This document shows positions 20,263 to 33,599 of a stretch of DNA of 64,000 nucleotides, one piece after another. Within the stretch, counting starts at the first letter, position 1. Each line of letters begins with the position of its first letter. A program made the position numbers and the translations under genes. Below the pieces are notes generated by a model that saw nothing but the letters and a program-made list of their open reading frames with translations, searched no databases and was not told the origin of the DNA. The stretch is from Glandiceps talaboti (taxonomy: Eukaryota > Hemichordata > Enteropneusta > Spengelidae): positions 6,266,975-6,330,974 of the forward strand of contig NC_135554.1 of NCBI RefSeq assembly GCF_964340395.1, read 5' to 3'.

Positions 20263-22728
20263 ATGATAAAGTTTAAAGTTCCAGGGGGGTATAAATATTG
20301 TGGCCCAGGTACCAATTTAGCCATACAACAAGAAGCAATTAACGAAATAGATGAAATATGTAAAGAACACGATATCACTTATAGCTCACCAGATATTAGC
20401 ACAGAATATGCAGATCAATTAATGATAGAACGTTTATCAAAAATTAAAGGATGGAAATCATTATACTTACGAGCTGGTATGAGGGCTAAACAAGCAATTG
20501 ACAAAATGATAAATACAGATAAATTATTAAGAGATCCATATTTCGATAAAAATGATTTAAAACGAAAATATAGCATAATTAAACAACAAACAGATGAAGC
20601 CAATCAACTAATTGATACAGGAGCTTAACACGAGACATCTGAAGGATATTGGTTACGAATGGCAGGAAGAATATTAGAAATGAGAAAACAATTTCATAAC
20701 GATAAACATATGTTTGGTCCACCAGCATATGAAAAACACGTCAGATATAAAATAGCACAAGAAATATCAAATAGAGATGATGTACCAATTGAATGGACAA
20801 AAGATAATAGTTTAGAATTTGATAAACACATGTTCAATGAAGAACACGATGAAAATTTCGAAAGATAGTCTGAATTCAAAATTCCCAAAATTTCATAAAT
20901 TAGCTGATTTCTCAAAAGATCACCATGACGGTTTATGGGATAGAAAGCAAAAAAATAAAGAACGTTCTAAACAACAAAAACGAAAACAGGTAGATGACTC
21001 GCAACAAACAGAAAAAGACGAAGGAGGAGAAGACGAAGCTAATCCAGAAAAAAAAAAGTAAACAAGACGATAAAGAAGAAATGCCGACCAGCCAAGACCA
21101 AATGCAGACGGAAGACCAAAACAACGAAGAAGGCAATGGCGGTCCTACAGCTAGCTTTACGGGAAGTGACCCGTATACTATGCCAATGTTCGCTAGTAAC
21201 GGAAGCTTTGACCATGGAGGCACCTTGGAATTCGCCAACACCATTCCGATATACATTGACAGGCAGGAATCAAGCGCCGTAACTATAGAAGCTCATGCAG
21301 GATATGAATACCGACCAAAAACTGATGGACCAGTGAAACAAGATCTACGATTCAAAAGCCAAATCAATCAGTATTCTTTAAACCAAATTGGTCTTTCGTA
21401 GGACACGATCATCCAATGCTTACACATGATGCAAGGAAATATCATTTTTTATCCAGTTACGCTAAAGAATGGAGAATCGTATCACATATTGTATCATTCA
21501 AAAATATAGCATGTCTACCAGAAATAGATATGACAAATCAAAAAACAGTCATGCATATACCAGATCCTATACTCTTCATATACGAAGATAGATCACATCT
21601 AACACCAGCAATAAGATGGTCAGATATAAAAGACAGCAGAATAGAATTCGATAAAAAAATGGACGAAATGTATCCTGTATGGAAAGATAAATTACATTGG
21701 ATGAGAAGAAGATATACATATCAAGATTACAGAGATAGAATAACTATGAAACCATTGACATTAAATCTATCTGATATGTACAGTGATAGACTAACTATGT
21801 CATACATGTTTGATGCTAAACTAAAGATATCAAGATGGCGCTCATACACACGTAGAAGATTTACGAACCACCAATGCAGATGGTACTGTAACACAATTTG
21901 AAGGATTACAAACATGTATACAAAGAGACTTAAAAATTACCAAGTGAACGCACAAACGGTGCAGAAGCAATTCAAGTAGATCACAGACAACTAATAGACA
22001 GTGTACATGCAGAATGGAATCCATTTATGGAAGGAGGTGTTACACCAGTCAAACAAGGAGACAATATGTCATTTGTTTATGATAAACCATCACCATGGTA
22101 CTCAGTACATCCAGGTGCTCAACATTATAGAAATTGGAAAGACAGTTCAGTAATCAAAGGAGGTGAGGTAAATACAGGACCTGGAACACAAGATCCTAAT
22201 GGACATATGAATGGGTATATAATGACACCAGCTTTCGATGGTACAATACCATGGCATGTTTGGACAACTGAACAACAATGGCCAGGTGAACAGTATGCTC
22301 AAAAAACTGGTGCAGATAGAAGAATATCTGGTAATTTAAATCCAGATGGTACCAGAAATTACAATTTCGAATGTCCAAGACCACCAACTATATGGATGGC
22401 TCCAAAGAAATATGCTAACTCAGAAGGAAATCTTATCAACATAGCATGGATGATGGATATGCAGATAAAAACAGTAATTGAATGGAAACCACTTAGCGCT
22501 AATCAATACGCTATACCTAAAGTCATTGGATATGATGGATTAACACCTCATCATTCAAGACCACTAGTTGACAACAACATGTTCTGGAGAAATATAACGT
22601 TTGAAAGAGGTGCACATACTGGAATGGGAGTAACCAGACTACCTGTAAGAGCATTCAACGTAAACAGCACTCAACTCAACGTAGTCGAACCAAGACCAAC
22701 ATATGAACAATATGAAGCAGGAATATAA
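20263..22728 (+). pseudogene. VP: VP capsid, second lineage, near full length with several breaks
   Basis: ATG 20,263 opens the phospholipase A2 domain: YCGPGTNLA calcium loop and CKEHDITYSS with the catalytic His-Asp. Breaks follow: TAA in place of a Gln codon at about 20,626, a frameshift at about 20,866 (NFER then stop), another at about 21,057 in the Lys/Glu linker, another at about 21,375, and loss of frame with a small deletion at about 21,830-22,025. The C-terminal third (22,027-22,728) is open and ends YEQYEAGI. DPYTMPMF and HLTPAIRW mark it as the same lineage as 7414-8113. Many separate lesions suggest an older insertion than the copies at 43,816 and 62,345. Confidence 0.87.
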
Positions 22729-22880
22729 TTGAAATGTATTTGAACTTTGACCTAATAAATTATGCATAAATTATAAATTTTACTCTATGATTTTTTTTTT
22801 TAAATATGGTGGTCAGCAATAATTTTCACAAGATATATTGGCAGAATATATTTGAGATTAGAGGAAAGCCTTAAATAAAA

Positions 22881-22939
22881 GACCTTCATTGACGGTCAAT
22901 ATATGAATCCTATAACGTTATAGGATTCATATATTGACC
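22881..22939. repeat. Right-end viral palindrome, nearly complete
   Basis: GGTCAATATATGAATCC ... AACGTT ... GGATTCATATATTGACC is a perfect palindrome over 22,894-22,939. The outer GACCTTCATTGAC arm is present only on the left. It stands just after VP, as expected for the right end. Confidence 0.82.
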
Positions 22940-23370
22940 AACTAGATTAACTATGTCATATGTTTGATGAAAAACTGAATTGGTCTGCTCCAGCAAGATA
23001 TCAAGATGGTGCTCATACACATGAAGAAGATCTCAGAATTCATGATCAACCAGGTACCAACACTTTTGAAGGACTACAAACATGTATACAAAGAGATTTA
23101 AGAATACCTAGTGAAAGAACAAACGATGCAGATAGTATACAAGTAGATCATCAGTTAAACGAAAATATAGTATTATTAATCAACAAACTAATGAAGCCAA
23201 TCAACTAATTGATACAGGAGCTCAACATGAATCAGCACAAGGATATTGGTTACGTATGGCGGGAAGAATAATAGAAATGAGAAAACAATTTCATAATGAC
23301 AAAAATATGTTTGGTCCAGCACAATATGAAAAACATGTACGATATAAAATAGCACGAGAAATATCAAAGC
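22940..23370 (+). pseudogene. VP: Scrambled VP fragments
   Basis: A piece of capsid core (about 22,942-23,150: RLTMSY, NWSAPARYQDGAHTHEED, CIQRDLRIPSER) is joined to a piece from nearer the VP N-terminus (about 23,153-23,370: RKYSIINQQTNEANQL, YWLRMAGRIIEMRKQF, YEKHVRYKIAREIS). The order is reversed relative to a normal VP gene. The text is closest to the second VP lineage. Confidence 0.8.
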
Positions 23371-23384
23371 CTTCAGCTGCAGAC

Positions 23385-23407
23385 GGTTTGACCATCAATG
23401 AAGGTCT
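23385..23407. repeat. Right-end viral palindrome, outer arm only
   Basis: TTGACCATCAATGAAGGTC (one change from the 17,735 arm) leads into a minus-strand VP 3' flank. Confidence 0.6.
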
Positions 23408-23533
23408 TTTATTTTAAAGGGTTATAATCTATCATTCTACTACTGCCAATATATCTTGGCCAAATTATTGCTGACCACCATATTTTCAAAAAAAACTCAT
23501 AGATATAAACATTTATAATCATGTGTAGTTCAA

Positions 23534-23720
23534 TTACAGACTAGCTTCAAATTGTTCATACTTTGGTCGTTTTTTTTGTTTGTCCTTGCATGGTGGCATT
23601 CACGTTGAATCCTCTGCTTGGTGCTCTGCACACTCCCATGCCTTTATGTGCTCCTTTTTCAAATGCTATATTTCTCCAGAACATATGTTGTTTAGTTGTC
23701 ACACAATGGTCTTGTAATAC
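23534..23720 (-). pseudogene. VP: VP C-terminal fragment
   Basis: Minus-strand text MFWRNIAFEKGAHKGMGV and RGFNVNATMQGQ, ending in YEQFEASL and a stop at about 23,534, matches the capsid C-terminus. Two small frameshifts are present. The virus-like sequence ends at about 23,725. Confidence 0.75.
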
Positions 23721-23725
23721 AGAGT

Positions 23726-24947
23726 AGATAATATTTCTCGCTAGCTAGCTGCTGTGACCTTTTTGTAGAGACGACCTAGTTTTATATTTCAAAGTCCATG
23801 TCAACGACAATACAAACACAGACATGTTTTGCAACATTGTATTGTGGAATGTTACAATTTATGCAGATCAGTTTTCTATTATTGGCTCGATAGCTTAGAT
23901 GTATCCAGTATGGTTTTCTACGACGTTCGCCTATTTAGAATGTCTTTATTTATGATAAGGATAAAGCCTACAAATAGCCCTGATTATCCTAGTGTAGCGA
24001 GCAGTTCTAGTTTAGTCTGCCTAAACGCTATCGTGTTGAGACGTGTATCCAAGGATGTTCTTTATTTGCGTGCCTAAACACGAGACATATAGTGCGTATT
24101 TTAGATTAGAGATTCGTCGTCCCGATTCTAGTTTGCGTGCTAGAATACGAAGGTGCCATCCTTATATCAGTTTGCGTTTGGAATATATTCGAGGTATTTT
24201 ATTCCCCCTTCCCTACAGCAACATGGGTGTGTTGTCAACTTTTTATTTTAATAAATTTAATGTAATAAATGCAACCTTTTGTGGTTGAACTGTTATTCAA
24301 TTCTCATTGCGTTAGTGAAGGTATGGTGTCAAGCCACAGCTTGATATGTAAGCACATACGACTCCATACCAGAGATCTAGACATTCACGTCAACAACTGA
24401 CGTGTACATTTCAGCTACCATACAATAATAAAACAGTTCACATACACAAGAATTGTATGCCCTTGATATGATCACGCGACATGAAGTTCGATTCAAAAGT
24501 CTGCGCGTTTGACGTCAAAACGTTGTTTAGTTATGAAAAATCGGTGTTCATTATGATAATGTTCGGCAACAAACTAGTGTATAAAGACCATGGCGTCATT
24601 CTTCGGTCGAACTAGTAGTAGCCAAGCATTATAATACAATTTGTGTGAAGTTGCTGCCATCCAAGATATGGGGTATTGTAGCGGAATGTTTTTTTGATTA
24701 GTTTTTTTCATTCCATGATGTCCAGTCCGATTAAGAATCGGGCAGGACAAGGGTAATAAGTCACATAACCATACTTTTAACAGTCGTGAACTATGTATCG
24801 AGTTTACTATATCTTTCCAGTTATTCATAGAACGGTAATTTTGATCAGTATGCGTGCTCACCTAGTGGGTGCCGTTGAGATTTAATTTCTTTTACTGTAT
24901 TGTGTGACTGGGGAGTCTATTTTATCATAACAATATCTAAATTCCTA
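23726..24947. other. No recognisable gene
   Basis: Moderately AT-rich DNA with only short frames and no viral or transposon motifs that I can support. Confidence 0.5.
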
Positions 24948-25700
24948 ATTTCAGAGAAAGAGCGAAAAGCGAGAACATGTGATTAAGTCTATGAAGACGT
25001 TTGATAAAATGAGAAGATGATTGACGAAAAGGGAAGAGTTGAGCTTTAAAAAAGGGACAGAAGCAATTAGAGAAAAAAGAACAGCGTCTAGAAAAAGAGA
25101 AGGCACGGGAAAGGTACAGTCGTTTCCTTTACGATGTTTATAATTATTATGACATTCAAGAATAAATACTACTTATCAATGTTATCATGATGGCATGTTT
25201 TGATTTATTTAGTTCCCAAAAGAAGGCATGTGTTGCATTGAAAAATGCAAAACTGTACGACTCAGTTTAGAAACTTGTCTTACCTGAAAAAAAAACCAAA
25301 CCAAAGGCGTTCATTAACCAAAAACACAACAAGAAGCGTTTTCTGAGCTGGGGAAAGAAAGAGCCTAAATTGCCCCTTACCACTCCTGATACCTTGTATA
25401 TTCACCGCCAATAGAATCTGACGGGGAGCTGGAATGGGAAGATATGACACGTTCCCTTCCTGGAGGACGATGAATCAGCCAAATATGCATCACGGATTAC
25501 TAAAACAAGTGCAGATCAAACGAAACCGTGCTAAACTTAAACTTGCCGTCGAATGGGAACTATATATAAGCTTATGCTCTTTACCGGCAAAGAAATATCG
25601 CTACACCTACGATGTAAGAAGTCGAAAAATCCAGTGAAGAAATACCTACCTCGGGGATTTAATAATACCATGTCAGGGTATTTTAAGAGGCTCTTCTCAC
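24948..25700 (+). pseudogene. Decayed coding fragments, charged composition
   Basis: Lys/Glu-rich text (about 24,955-25,115) ends at GGAAAG|GTACAG. A basic block follows (about 25,285-25,400, KPKAFINQKHNKKRFLSWG), then an acidic ESDGELEWEDM stretch near 25,415-25,445. Stops and shifts separate them. They may be exons of the same decayed gene that ends in the RING region near 26.9 kb. Function not recognised. Confidence 0.25.
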
Positions 25701-26739
25701 AATTGTTCAAAACGCAAAGCATACATCATGGACTGACCATAATACATTCACCCACACCTTCACATCACCGATTACAGCACATTCGTATACATAAACATCG
25801 CATCTGTGTACGCAGCTAGCAACGTTTACATCAATACTGGTATAATGGTTTAGGCACAATACAAGTACATCAATATCAGTTCTACCGATGTCACTCTCAA
25901 TGCTACATTATCAGAATTATTCAATCATACTTGTGATCACCGCAAAGTAGATCAACACACCGATTTCGTAATTGTAACACCATTAACCCATCATGTCAGT
26001 TCCACAACATACAACCACACTCAACACTGCTACCAATTATTTAATCACGTGATCTCCGCCAAGTAGATTAACAATCTCAACATCTAGTACGTCAATGTAC
26101 TGTTTCATAAAAGCACCGATTTCGTAATTTTCATATCACGCCATTTTCCCGTATAATACATTGCTTTTGAATCAGCCAAATTGCTTTTAGAGATCCAACA
26201 ATGTCATCAGTTAGGAAGTCTCGATCGTATGATAGTTTCAACTAATACAATGGAGGAATCCCCCAGTTCTGTCACTGTATATTTCATATAAAACTGAGTA
26301 CTGAGTAATAGTTGTAGAATTTGTGGTCACAAAATCAGGTGTACACCCGTATTCCAATGTGTCAATTGCAATTACTCACAAGAGTTATCAATGTAGTTTG
26401 GTGTTACTGAGTTCAGTGATAGTGATATATATCCAAACATTCTGCCACAAATGCAAGAAAACCATCGGGCATTTCAGTGTAGCTACAGCTTCAGAAAAAA
26501 ATGTTTTAGTTCTAAATTACAAGTAGCAAATTGGTGGTGTAGGCACTCGAGATTGGGTGGATGTGAAGTTGGCTCAAAATTTAGTAAGCGCGGTAAAACC
26601 CCAACCACAGGTACATCAAGAAGAATGTTTGTAGACGGTCAGTTGTAGATCATTCTCGCAACCCAGAGCATTTTTTTCGGCGTTGGGTGATAAGACTCGC
26701 CGTAGTGATGATGACGATATTGTAAATGGGTTGACACAG

Positions 26740-27385
26740 CAGAAATTAGTAGGGACAAACCAGTGGAAGTGTTGTATCAGGAATAAATTCAACGAATTAA
26801 TAAACATGCTGTAAAATCAAGGTACAACACCACTGTTAGCTGAGCGTTTCACTGTGATCACGACAAACATGGTCTGTCTGATCTGTACAGAGGTATTGGA
26901 TGAGCCTGTACAATTGATGGGAATCACATTCTGTGCACAATGTATTGCAGAATAAGTACAGACCTCTCCATCATGCCCTACATGTCGTAAAAGAAACCAG
27001 TATTCTAAGTGTCCCAACCCATTTTATCATTCTGCTGAGTGATTTCTTGTGATTATTCGTTTAAAGGCTGTCGGAATCACGTAGTAGCACTGGGCGAATT
27101 GCAACATCAAGCAGAAAAGTGCTGTGCACAAGATCTACCTCTACCTGTAATGCTCGAACACAATTATGCCCTGCCCTCACACCTAAACTTCACATGTTGG
27201 TTTCCACAGATAACACGACATGGATTTTTTCTTGGTTTCTGGGAGAGCATGGTTTGGAAGCCATTCACCATAAGATAAATGAATCATTACGTACTTATGC
27301 CATTATGAGTGGAAGGGAAACTACCAAACTAGAATGCCTCTACCGTGATGTTCTGTATGGAATTTTTCAAAAAATAAAGCAGTAA
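26740..27385 (+). pseudogene. RING finger plus second zinc finger, broken
   Basis: From ATG 26,869 the text MVCLICTEVLDEPVQL..ITFCAQCIAE, then a stop codon, then SPSCPTCRKR fits a C3HC4-type RING: C-x2-C, FCxxC and CPTC are all visible. After a frame change near 27,030, CDYSFKGCRNHVVALGELQH...C looks like a second zinc finger of the kind that follows the RING in RAG1, TRAF and SIAH proteins. A further helical frame runs to 27,385. At least one stop and one shift break it. The RAG1-like reading rests only on the layout and on short similarity; an ordinary ubiquitin-ligase fragment is equally possible. Confidence 0.45.
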
Positions 27386-29074
27386 CTTTGGTCGTTGTCT
27401 GTACCAAAGTTGAATACTTCTGAGCATTTATGGAATTTTATTATTTTTTTTAAAAATAAAGGCATAACAGTACTGTACAACTAATACATATGTACTAAAT
27501 ACAACAAACACCAATAAAGTACTGCTACACGTAACACACCTATCACCACACCATATCTAGTTATTGAAACAGAATTCGTGTGTAATAATTTGCCTAACAA
27601 TGAATACTTTTCGAAGAATTAAAGGACTCGTGTGTAACTTTTTCCAGTTGATGAGTCCAGGTTTAATTTATCTTCTTGATCTGGGTAACAGTAAATAATC
27701 ACAACAGCAAGACAGAAAACATTATTTTGCGTGGCTTTAATAATAAATTCCTAGCTCAAGTGAAGGAACGTTTACATGAAGTTCATCGTTCCATTTTCTG
27801 ACTGTAAAGAATATCCGACTCCACGCAATTGGAGGGTCATTGCAATTCGGTCACTTCATAAAGGCAATGTTCGAGTAAAAGTGTCCCATTTTCGAATCAC
27901 TGTCAAATTGAAAAAAAAAAGTCATTCTCAATTCATTTTCATGGAAACGGTCGCAGTGGGATAAATTGAATGATTTACAATGTGTCAACAAATGTTTAGC
28001 TCACCTTTATATGAAAACATCATTATAAATATGCTCTCATCTCTTAATTTGTGCACCAGATTTCAAAATATTAATAAATACTGTTAAACAGATAATCAAG
28101 CGATCATAACGTGTCATGAACTGTATGAGGTCTGCCATACACACTGGGAGCCACGGCACACTGAATTGTCTGTCTGTTTGTTTGTACGTACGTACGTACG
28201 TACGTTTGTTTGTTTTGACAATGTATTACACCAAACTAAGATGGGCGTCCGTAACAGATGTGGTAGCCATTTTGAATTTATGTGAAGAAATGTTTTACAA
28301 TTTTCTCATATCTACTTTCCGTAAGGAATCTGAATCTGACACCAACTTTATACTCGTGCTCTACACTACTGAGATAGACTCTGTTTTCAGGAGTTTCATG
28401 CCAACCTTATTTTGTGTTTCCCTTGGATCTGCACTCTGCATTGGCTGCACAAACATGAGGAAAAAAGAAGATCGTAGCTGATTCAAACTCACCAGAAAAT
28501 ATTCTTTTTCTTGGCCTTAAAATAGGTTTACAATGAGTGTGGAGTTCACAAACAGGTGAAATATTTATCATCGTTTCAATTTCGTCAAATATGGACTTAT
28601 CATTTTCAAATTTCACACACTGATGCGCAGATGAATAAAAAGAAATCGTGTCTTTTTAGATTTTCGATTAGAAGTTTAGGAAGTATTATAAGCTTATTGA
28701 CTCGAACCATCTCCTTTTTACCGTGTTCTTTTCCGATTTATCTCGATAACAAAATACCGCTGTTTGTTGCAAGGCTTGTACATAATCATTTATCTAGCTC
28801 TGTATGTCAGGATATAAATACACTCTCACATATTTATCAAGTGTAATAATCTATAATTTATACCCAAATGTGTGTGGTCAAAATATGGAAAATAGACCAA
28901 GCCTCGCCGAGCCTACGAAGAAATTTCGCGACAATGTATCAATAATGGTGACCTATACATTGACCTCTATATAATTAGTGTACAGTGAGGGCGCGCCACT
29001 CAACAAAATCTTGAGAATGTATAAACTCGTGGTGGGACAGAAGGAAGTTCAACACGCACATGCCATATCCCGGG
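27386..29074. other. No recognisable gene; small ACGT repeat
   Basis: A short (ACGT)n run lies at about 28,183-28,205. A frame at 28,116-28,481 has no recognised motif and shows no coding bias I can defend. Confidence 0.45.
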
Positions 29075-32000
29075 TATTAGTCCAGTCAATCTAGCGGAAA
29101 AAATGGCCAAACCCAAACATAATTGCAACAGAAATAATTTTTAGTGCATCTTGCTCAGAATTTTATGCTGAATAACATATCAAAAGTCTGGAAAAATCTA
29201 AGTGGTGGAACATGGTCAAAAATGACGTTTCTTAATTAGCATAATTAGTGAAAAAATAATATTCATGAGATATCATTTGTTCAAAAAACCTATGCAAGTA
29301 ACATGTCTATGGGAAGGTCTGAAGGTGAGTAATTACTTTGGAGTCACTGTACGATCGTGCAACCATTCCCATAGAATAAATATGTGTATTCTTAATTACT
29401 TTAATTAAGGACACTGATTACTTGTAACGTACAATAACTATACATTTTTTTGAACGCCCCTGTTAGTTGTATGTCTATCATTAGGTATTGGAGTATTTGA
29501 ATCCCTTACTCTCATCAATAAATACCTCCTCCCTTGTTAGATAAACATGCATGCTAAACAAGTGTTAATTAGTGTAATTAACATGTGAAACAATACATTA
29601 GTAAGCATACATGATATTTTTTGTTCAATAGTTATTGACACTCGATTTTGGGTGAACATAACTTTTCAATCATCAAACCACTCCAAGGTAAGCTAAAGAA
29701 TAGTTAAAGTTTCCTAATTAATTAATTGATTAATTAATTTAATTATCCTCAAGATGTTGAGAAGTTTTTTCGATTTAAAGTATGCAAGTAATATATCTTT
29801 CGATAGGTCTTAACCTTATAAGTCAGATGAACATCATTATCAAATTGTCAAACCTGAGCGGGAGTACCATTCATGGGTTGTTGGTTTTATAAATATTCAC
29901 CATATTAGAAAATGTGTAAGGAGAAGATTCTGTTTTCATTATGTGATTTTATATCACCGTGTGTGTCCAGATGATCGTTCAAAAATGATGTATGGTTCCA
30001 ATCGTACCTACACCATAATTATACAACCTCGATGCTGGCAGTATCTGAGATGCTGTACTCCTAGACCTTTTTGTCTTCTTCCCAATAGTTTTGAAAGAAA
30101 TGCCCCTTGATTCTATCAATATTCCGTCACTTTATGTATATCTATAAATATTTACCAGTGCTGCCCCTTGTCTTTCAATTAAGGCAGCACTGATTGACTT
30201 GTTTCTAGATGTGCTATTATTAGTGGTACCGGTTTAGGAATATGTTGTGATTATCTGCTTATCACAATTGTGTATTTTTGTAGTTTTCTTTATTTTCAGT
30301 CATTCTAAATGAACATACTATAGTGTGACAGTGTAGTATTAATGTGTTTGTTATTTCTTGCGTTGTTGATACCTTTTGGTCTTTATGTTCAATTTTTTTA
30401 AAAGTGAAAAAAAAAACATGTTCACATTCTGTTCTGTCTCAAAACCTGCCAGTTGAAACTTTAATTTCTAACTTTGAACTATGACATCCTATGAGTTATT
30501 GCATTACATTTGTACAATAAAGTTTGGCTTTATTAGTTATTACTAGGCATGTTCTACCCTTTATATTTCGTTTAAAGCTCGATTACTGACAACATGGTCT
30601 TCAGTTTGTACATTGAACTGTACCTTGAGTTTAGTAAAAGATATCTTTTCATATCTAGATATAACTTAGCTTAAACTTGAATCTTTTGAATTCCGCGCTA
30701 TGTAACACGGACACATATTACTCCTACAGACAAGTATTCAGATGAGTATTATATACATTTGTAGATTTTGTTACATCCCTCTGTGAATTGTTTGAATTCA
30801 GTTGTGTTTTTATTTCAATGTTACAAAAATATAGATATCATCTTTGAAATGACATGAAAGGCAGCATTATAGTCAATTTTTTGCACATTACATGTATTAT
30901 TACCACTGTTCAAAACATAAGACGATTTTAGGTGATACAGGACATTAACAATTTTTTTGGATGAAGCCCTTGCTCTATTATCTTCTTTGTTTTATTTTTG
31001 TACCATTACCAGTCATCTCACAGTTACGTATCATTTTGTGTGCAAATCTCACTTCGTCTTTAAAATTAATTCATTTAATATTTGAATATGTTACGACCAC
31101 AAACTAATTTTATTTTTGACCTGGAAAAGTCATTTTTACTAATTTTGCATACTGCGACATCTCAAATATAGTTAATAAAACATTTGGCAAATTTGTACAG
31201 AAGATGCCTTCTGTACAATGAGACGATGTCACAAAAGCTCAATAAAGTATAACTTTGTTCGTTTGGGAGGGGTGGGTCTGGCATCAATGCGATTACTGAA
31301 CTTCATTCTTGCACTTCTAACCAAAGTTAAGTTCGAAAACTTTCACAATCATGCCTTCAATGATAACTTCTATATTTATACTAAGATGTTCATAAGTTGA
31401 TTAAAATTTACTTCTTATGTGATATACAACTGCTAGATTTCAAATATAGTATTTAATGTGTTGTCCTAAATGGACAAAGTTCATTTATTGAGCTTGTGGG
31501 ATATATTATGAGATTGTCCCTTAATCCTTGCTCAAACAATGCTGATGATATCGTTTTAACATATTTTTAACTCCTATTTTGTGTTTACAAATGTCCTTTT
31601 CTATTAAGTTCTAAGCTTTTCACGATTGTATAACTCTATAACGCAGAATGCGAAACGTAGACCAAAGCTGATTGTAAGCAAAATGAAATACAGCTACAAT
31701 AAATCGCCTTTGTAAAGTTAATAGTCTGGCTGATAATGACTATTATAATTATTTCATTTTTCTTTTATTTGTTTTATCATCAAACTTTATTCATATTTTC
31801 AGTGTTTGTGTTTACATTGTTACACAATCATCACAACCTTTGTTCTAATTCCAGATGACAATGCTAATTCTTTCGAAATGATATTTAAAATTATCAATAC
31901 TTTTGTTAGGATATCAGGGGCAGGGAAATGTTGCGAAGTACTTTAGCTTCCCTCATTTTGTTTTCAATTTCTACAAAATCTATGGTATATTTGTTTAGAT

Positions 32001-32918
32001 TTCATTCGATTAATTTTTATTCAATTTTGATTCCATTTTGTAAGGGTGATTTAATCATTTTTTATTTTATAATTTCTTATTCCCCGTAAAACACGTGCTC
32101 AAGAACTAAGCATTTATCAACCATGCAGTGCCTGTTTTTTTAAATGAAAACTATTTGGTTTCCATAGAATCAGTGAGAATTTAAATCCTTTTAAAGTTTT
32201 GTCATTCAATTTTATGACAGGATTTTTTTGGGTGGAAGTTAAGGCAAGATGCAATTGTTAACATTTATTGCCTTGATTTCTCTGTTGCATAACTACAAAA
32301 CAGAAATATGAGTTATCAGACTGTCTTTGATGATATTAAATGGTCCATTGTAGCCTATGTAATTTGTCATTTCAAGACCTTCCCAAAGACATATTACTTG
32401 CATAGGAGATTGATAAACCGTGTATATGCTAATTATGCTAATTACTAATTAATTAAGAATCTTTGATACATTTTAAATGAAAAGTGTTTGATGATGACAA
32501 GAACACTAAATTTATTTCCCACTGTACTGCAAATCAAATGATATATAACCTGCATACATTTGTGTTAAAATGTTATCAAATTTGAATATGCTGATTACAA
32601 TTTTTTATAATTTACATATTAATTATGCTGATGAGATGTTGAATCATCATATGATGGTCCTAGTATGCTTTTTCACCCTTAGACCTATCCATAGACATGT
32701 TACTTGCCAGGTTTTATTCCGAAAACAGCATTTTAAGAATATAATATTCTCGCTAATTATGCTAATTAATAAAAACCTCATTTTCACCATGTTCCACCAC
32801 TTAGATTTTTCTAGACTTTTGATATGTTGTTCAGCATAAAATTCTGAACAAGATGCACTAAAAATTATTTCTGTTGCAATTATGTTTGGGTCAAACCTTA
32901 TTTTGACTGGACTATATG
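29075..32918. mobile_element. 3.8-kb element with long inverted arms, no coding capacity
   Basis: The left arm (about 29,075-29,330) and right arm (about 32,670-32,918) are reverse complements over some 200 bases. The shared text runs TAGTCCAGTCA, CCCAAACATAATTGCAACAG, AATAATTTTTAGTGCATCTT and TTTTATGCTGAA, then GGTGGAACATGGT, and further in a TATGCAAGTAACATGTCTAT block that recurs at about 29,790 and 32,380. The interior is AT-rich with TAATTAGCATAATTAG-type repeats and no long frame. This is a large non-autonomous terminal-inverted-repeat or foldback element. Confidence 0.6.
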
Positions 32919-33599
32919 TAGGGGATCACGAAAGTCGAGGATGGCAAGCTTTCGTGTGCTGAGAATAGGAGGCGTGGCGGGCATTTGAACAACATTTTTG
33001 ACAACTAACTTTCATTGGGACTTGACGAATCACAGATATAGAGCTAAATTTCTTGCATAAATCCTTATGGAAGGCATTCAGTTTAAATCTAGTTAGCCAA
33101 ACGATAACGACATTCATGAAAATATGAGCAAACCATATCTCATTTCATGTGTTCATGCAAATATGGAGACTATTCATTTAAATATATAGTTTTTATAGTG
33201 TTACAGACATGGGAGGTACTCAATCAGGCCCTGAAAACATGGTCGAGAACTAACATTTTACATAGTTGGTAAATTATTAGAAAATGTCACAAAAATTTGG
33301 TAGTTTTAAGGTAATAAAATTGCTGTAACTTTTGAAGGGATCATGTGGATTTCGTAATTTTTTTGTTATGTTTTATGTGCTTTTATATTCTTTTTCCAAA
33401 CAAAGAATAATGATTATCATAGCATCAACTTAAAAATGACTTTGCATCCATACTATTATCAGATCTGGGATGGGGCAAATGATTGCTTTGCTATTGAATT
33501 CTCGATCTCTTAGGTGGTGGCACCACCACTGCAAATCCCTCTTGAACTCTGGCGATAGAGTCACTATATTCTTGTATGACTGGTTGTAAATCAGTGACA
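32919..33599. other. No recognisable gene
   Basis: Contains a short segment (CTTATGGAAGGCATTCAGTT at about 33,062) similar to CTTACGGGAGGCATTCAGTT at about 46,327. That suggests a dispersed repeat lies at both places. Confidence 0.45.

Noticed and set aside
28116-28481. 121-codon frame as a gene
   Set aside because: No recognisable motif, splice sites or composition supporting translation.
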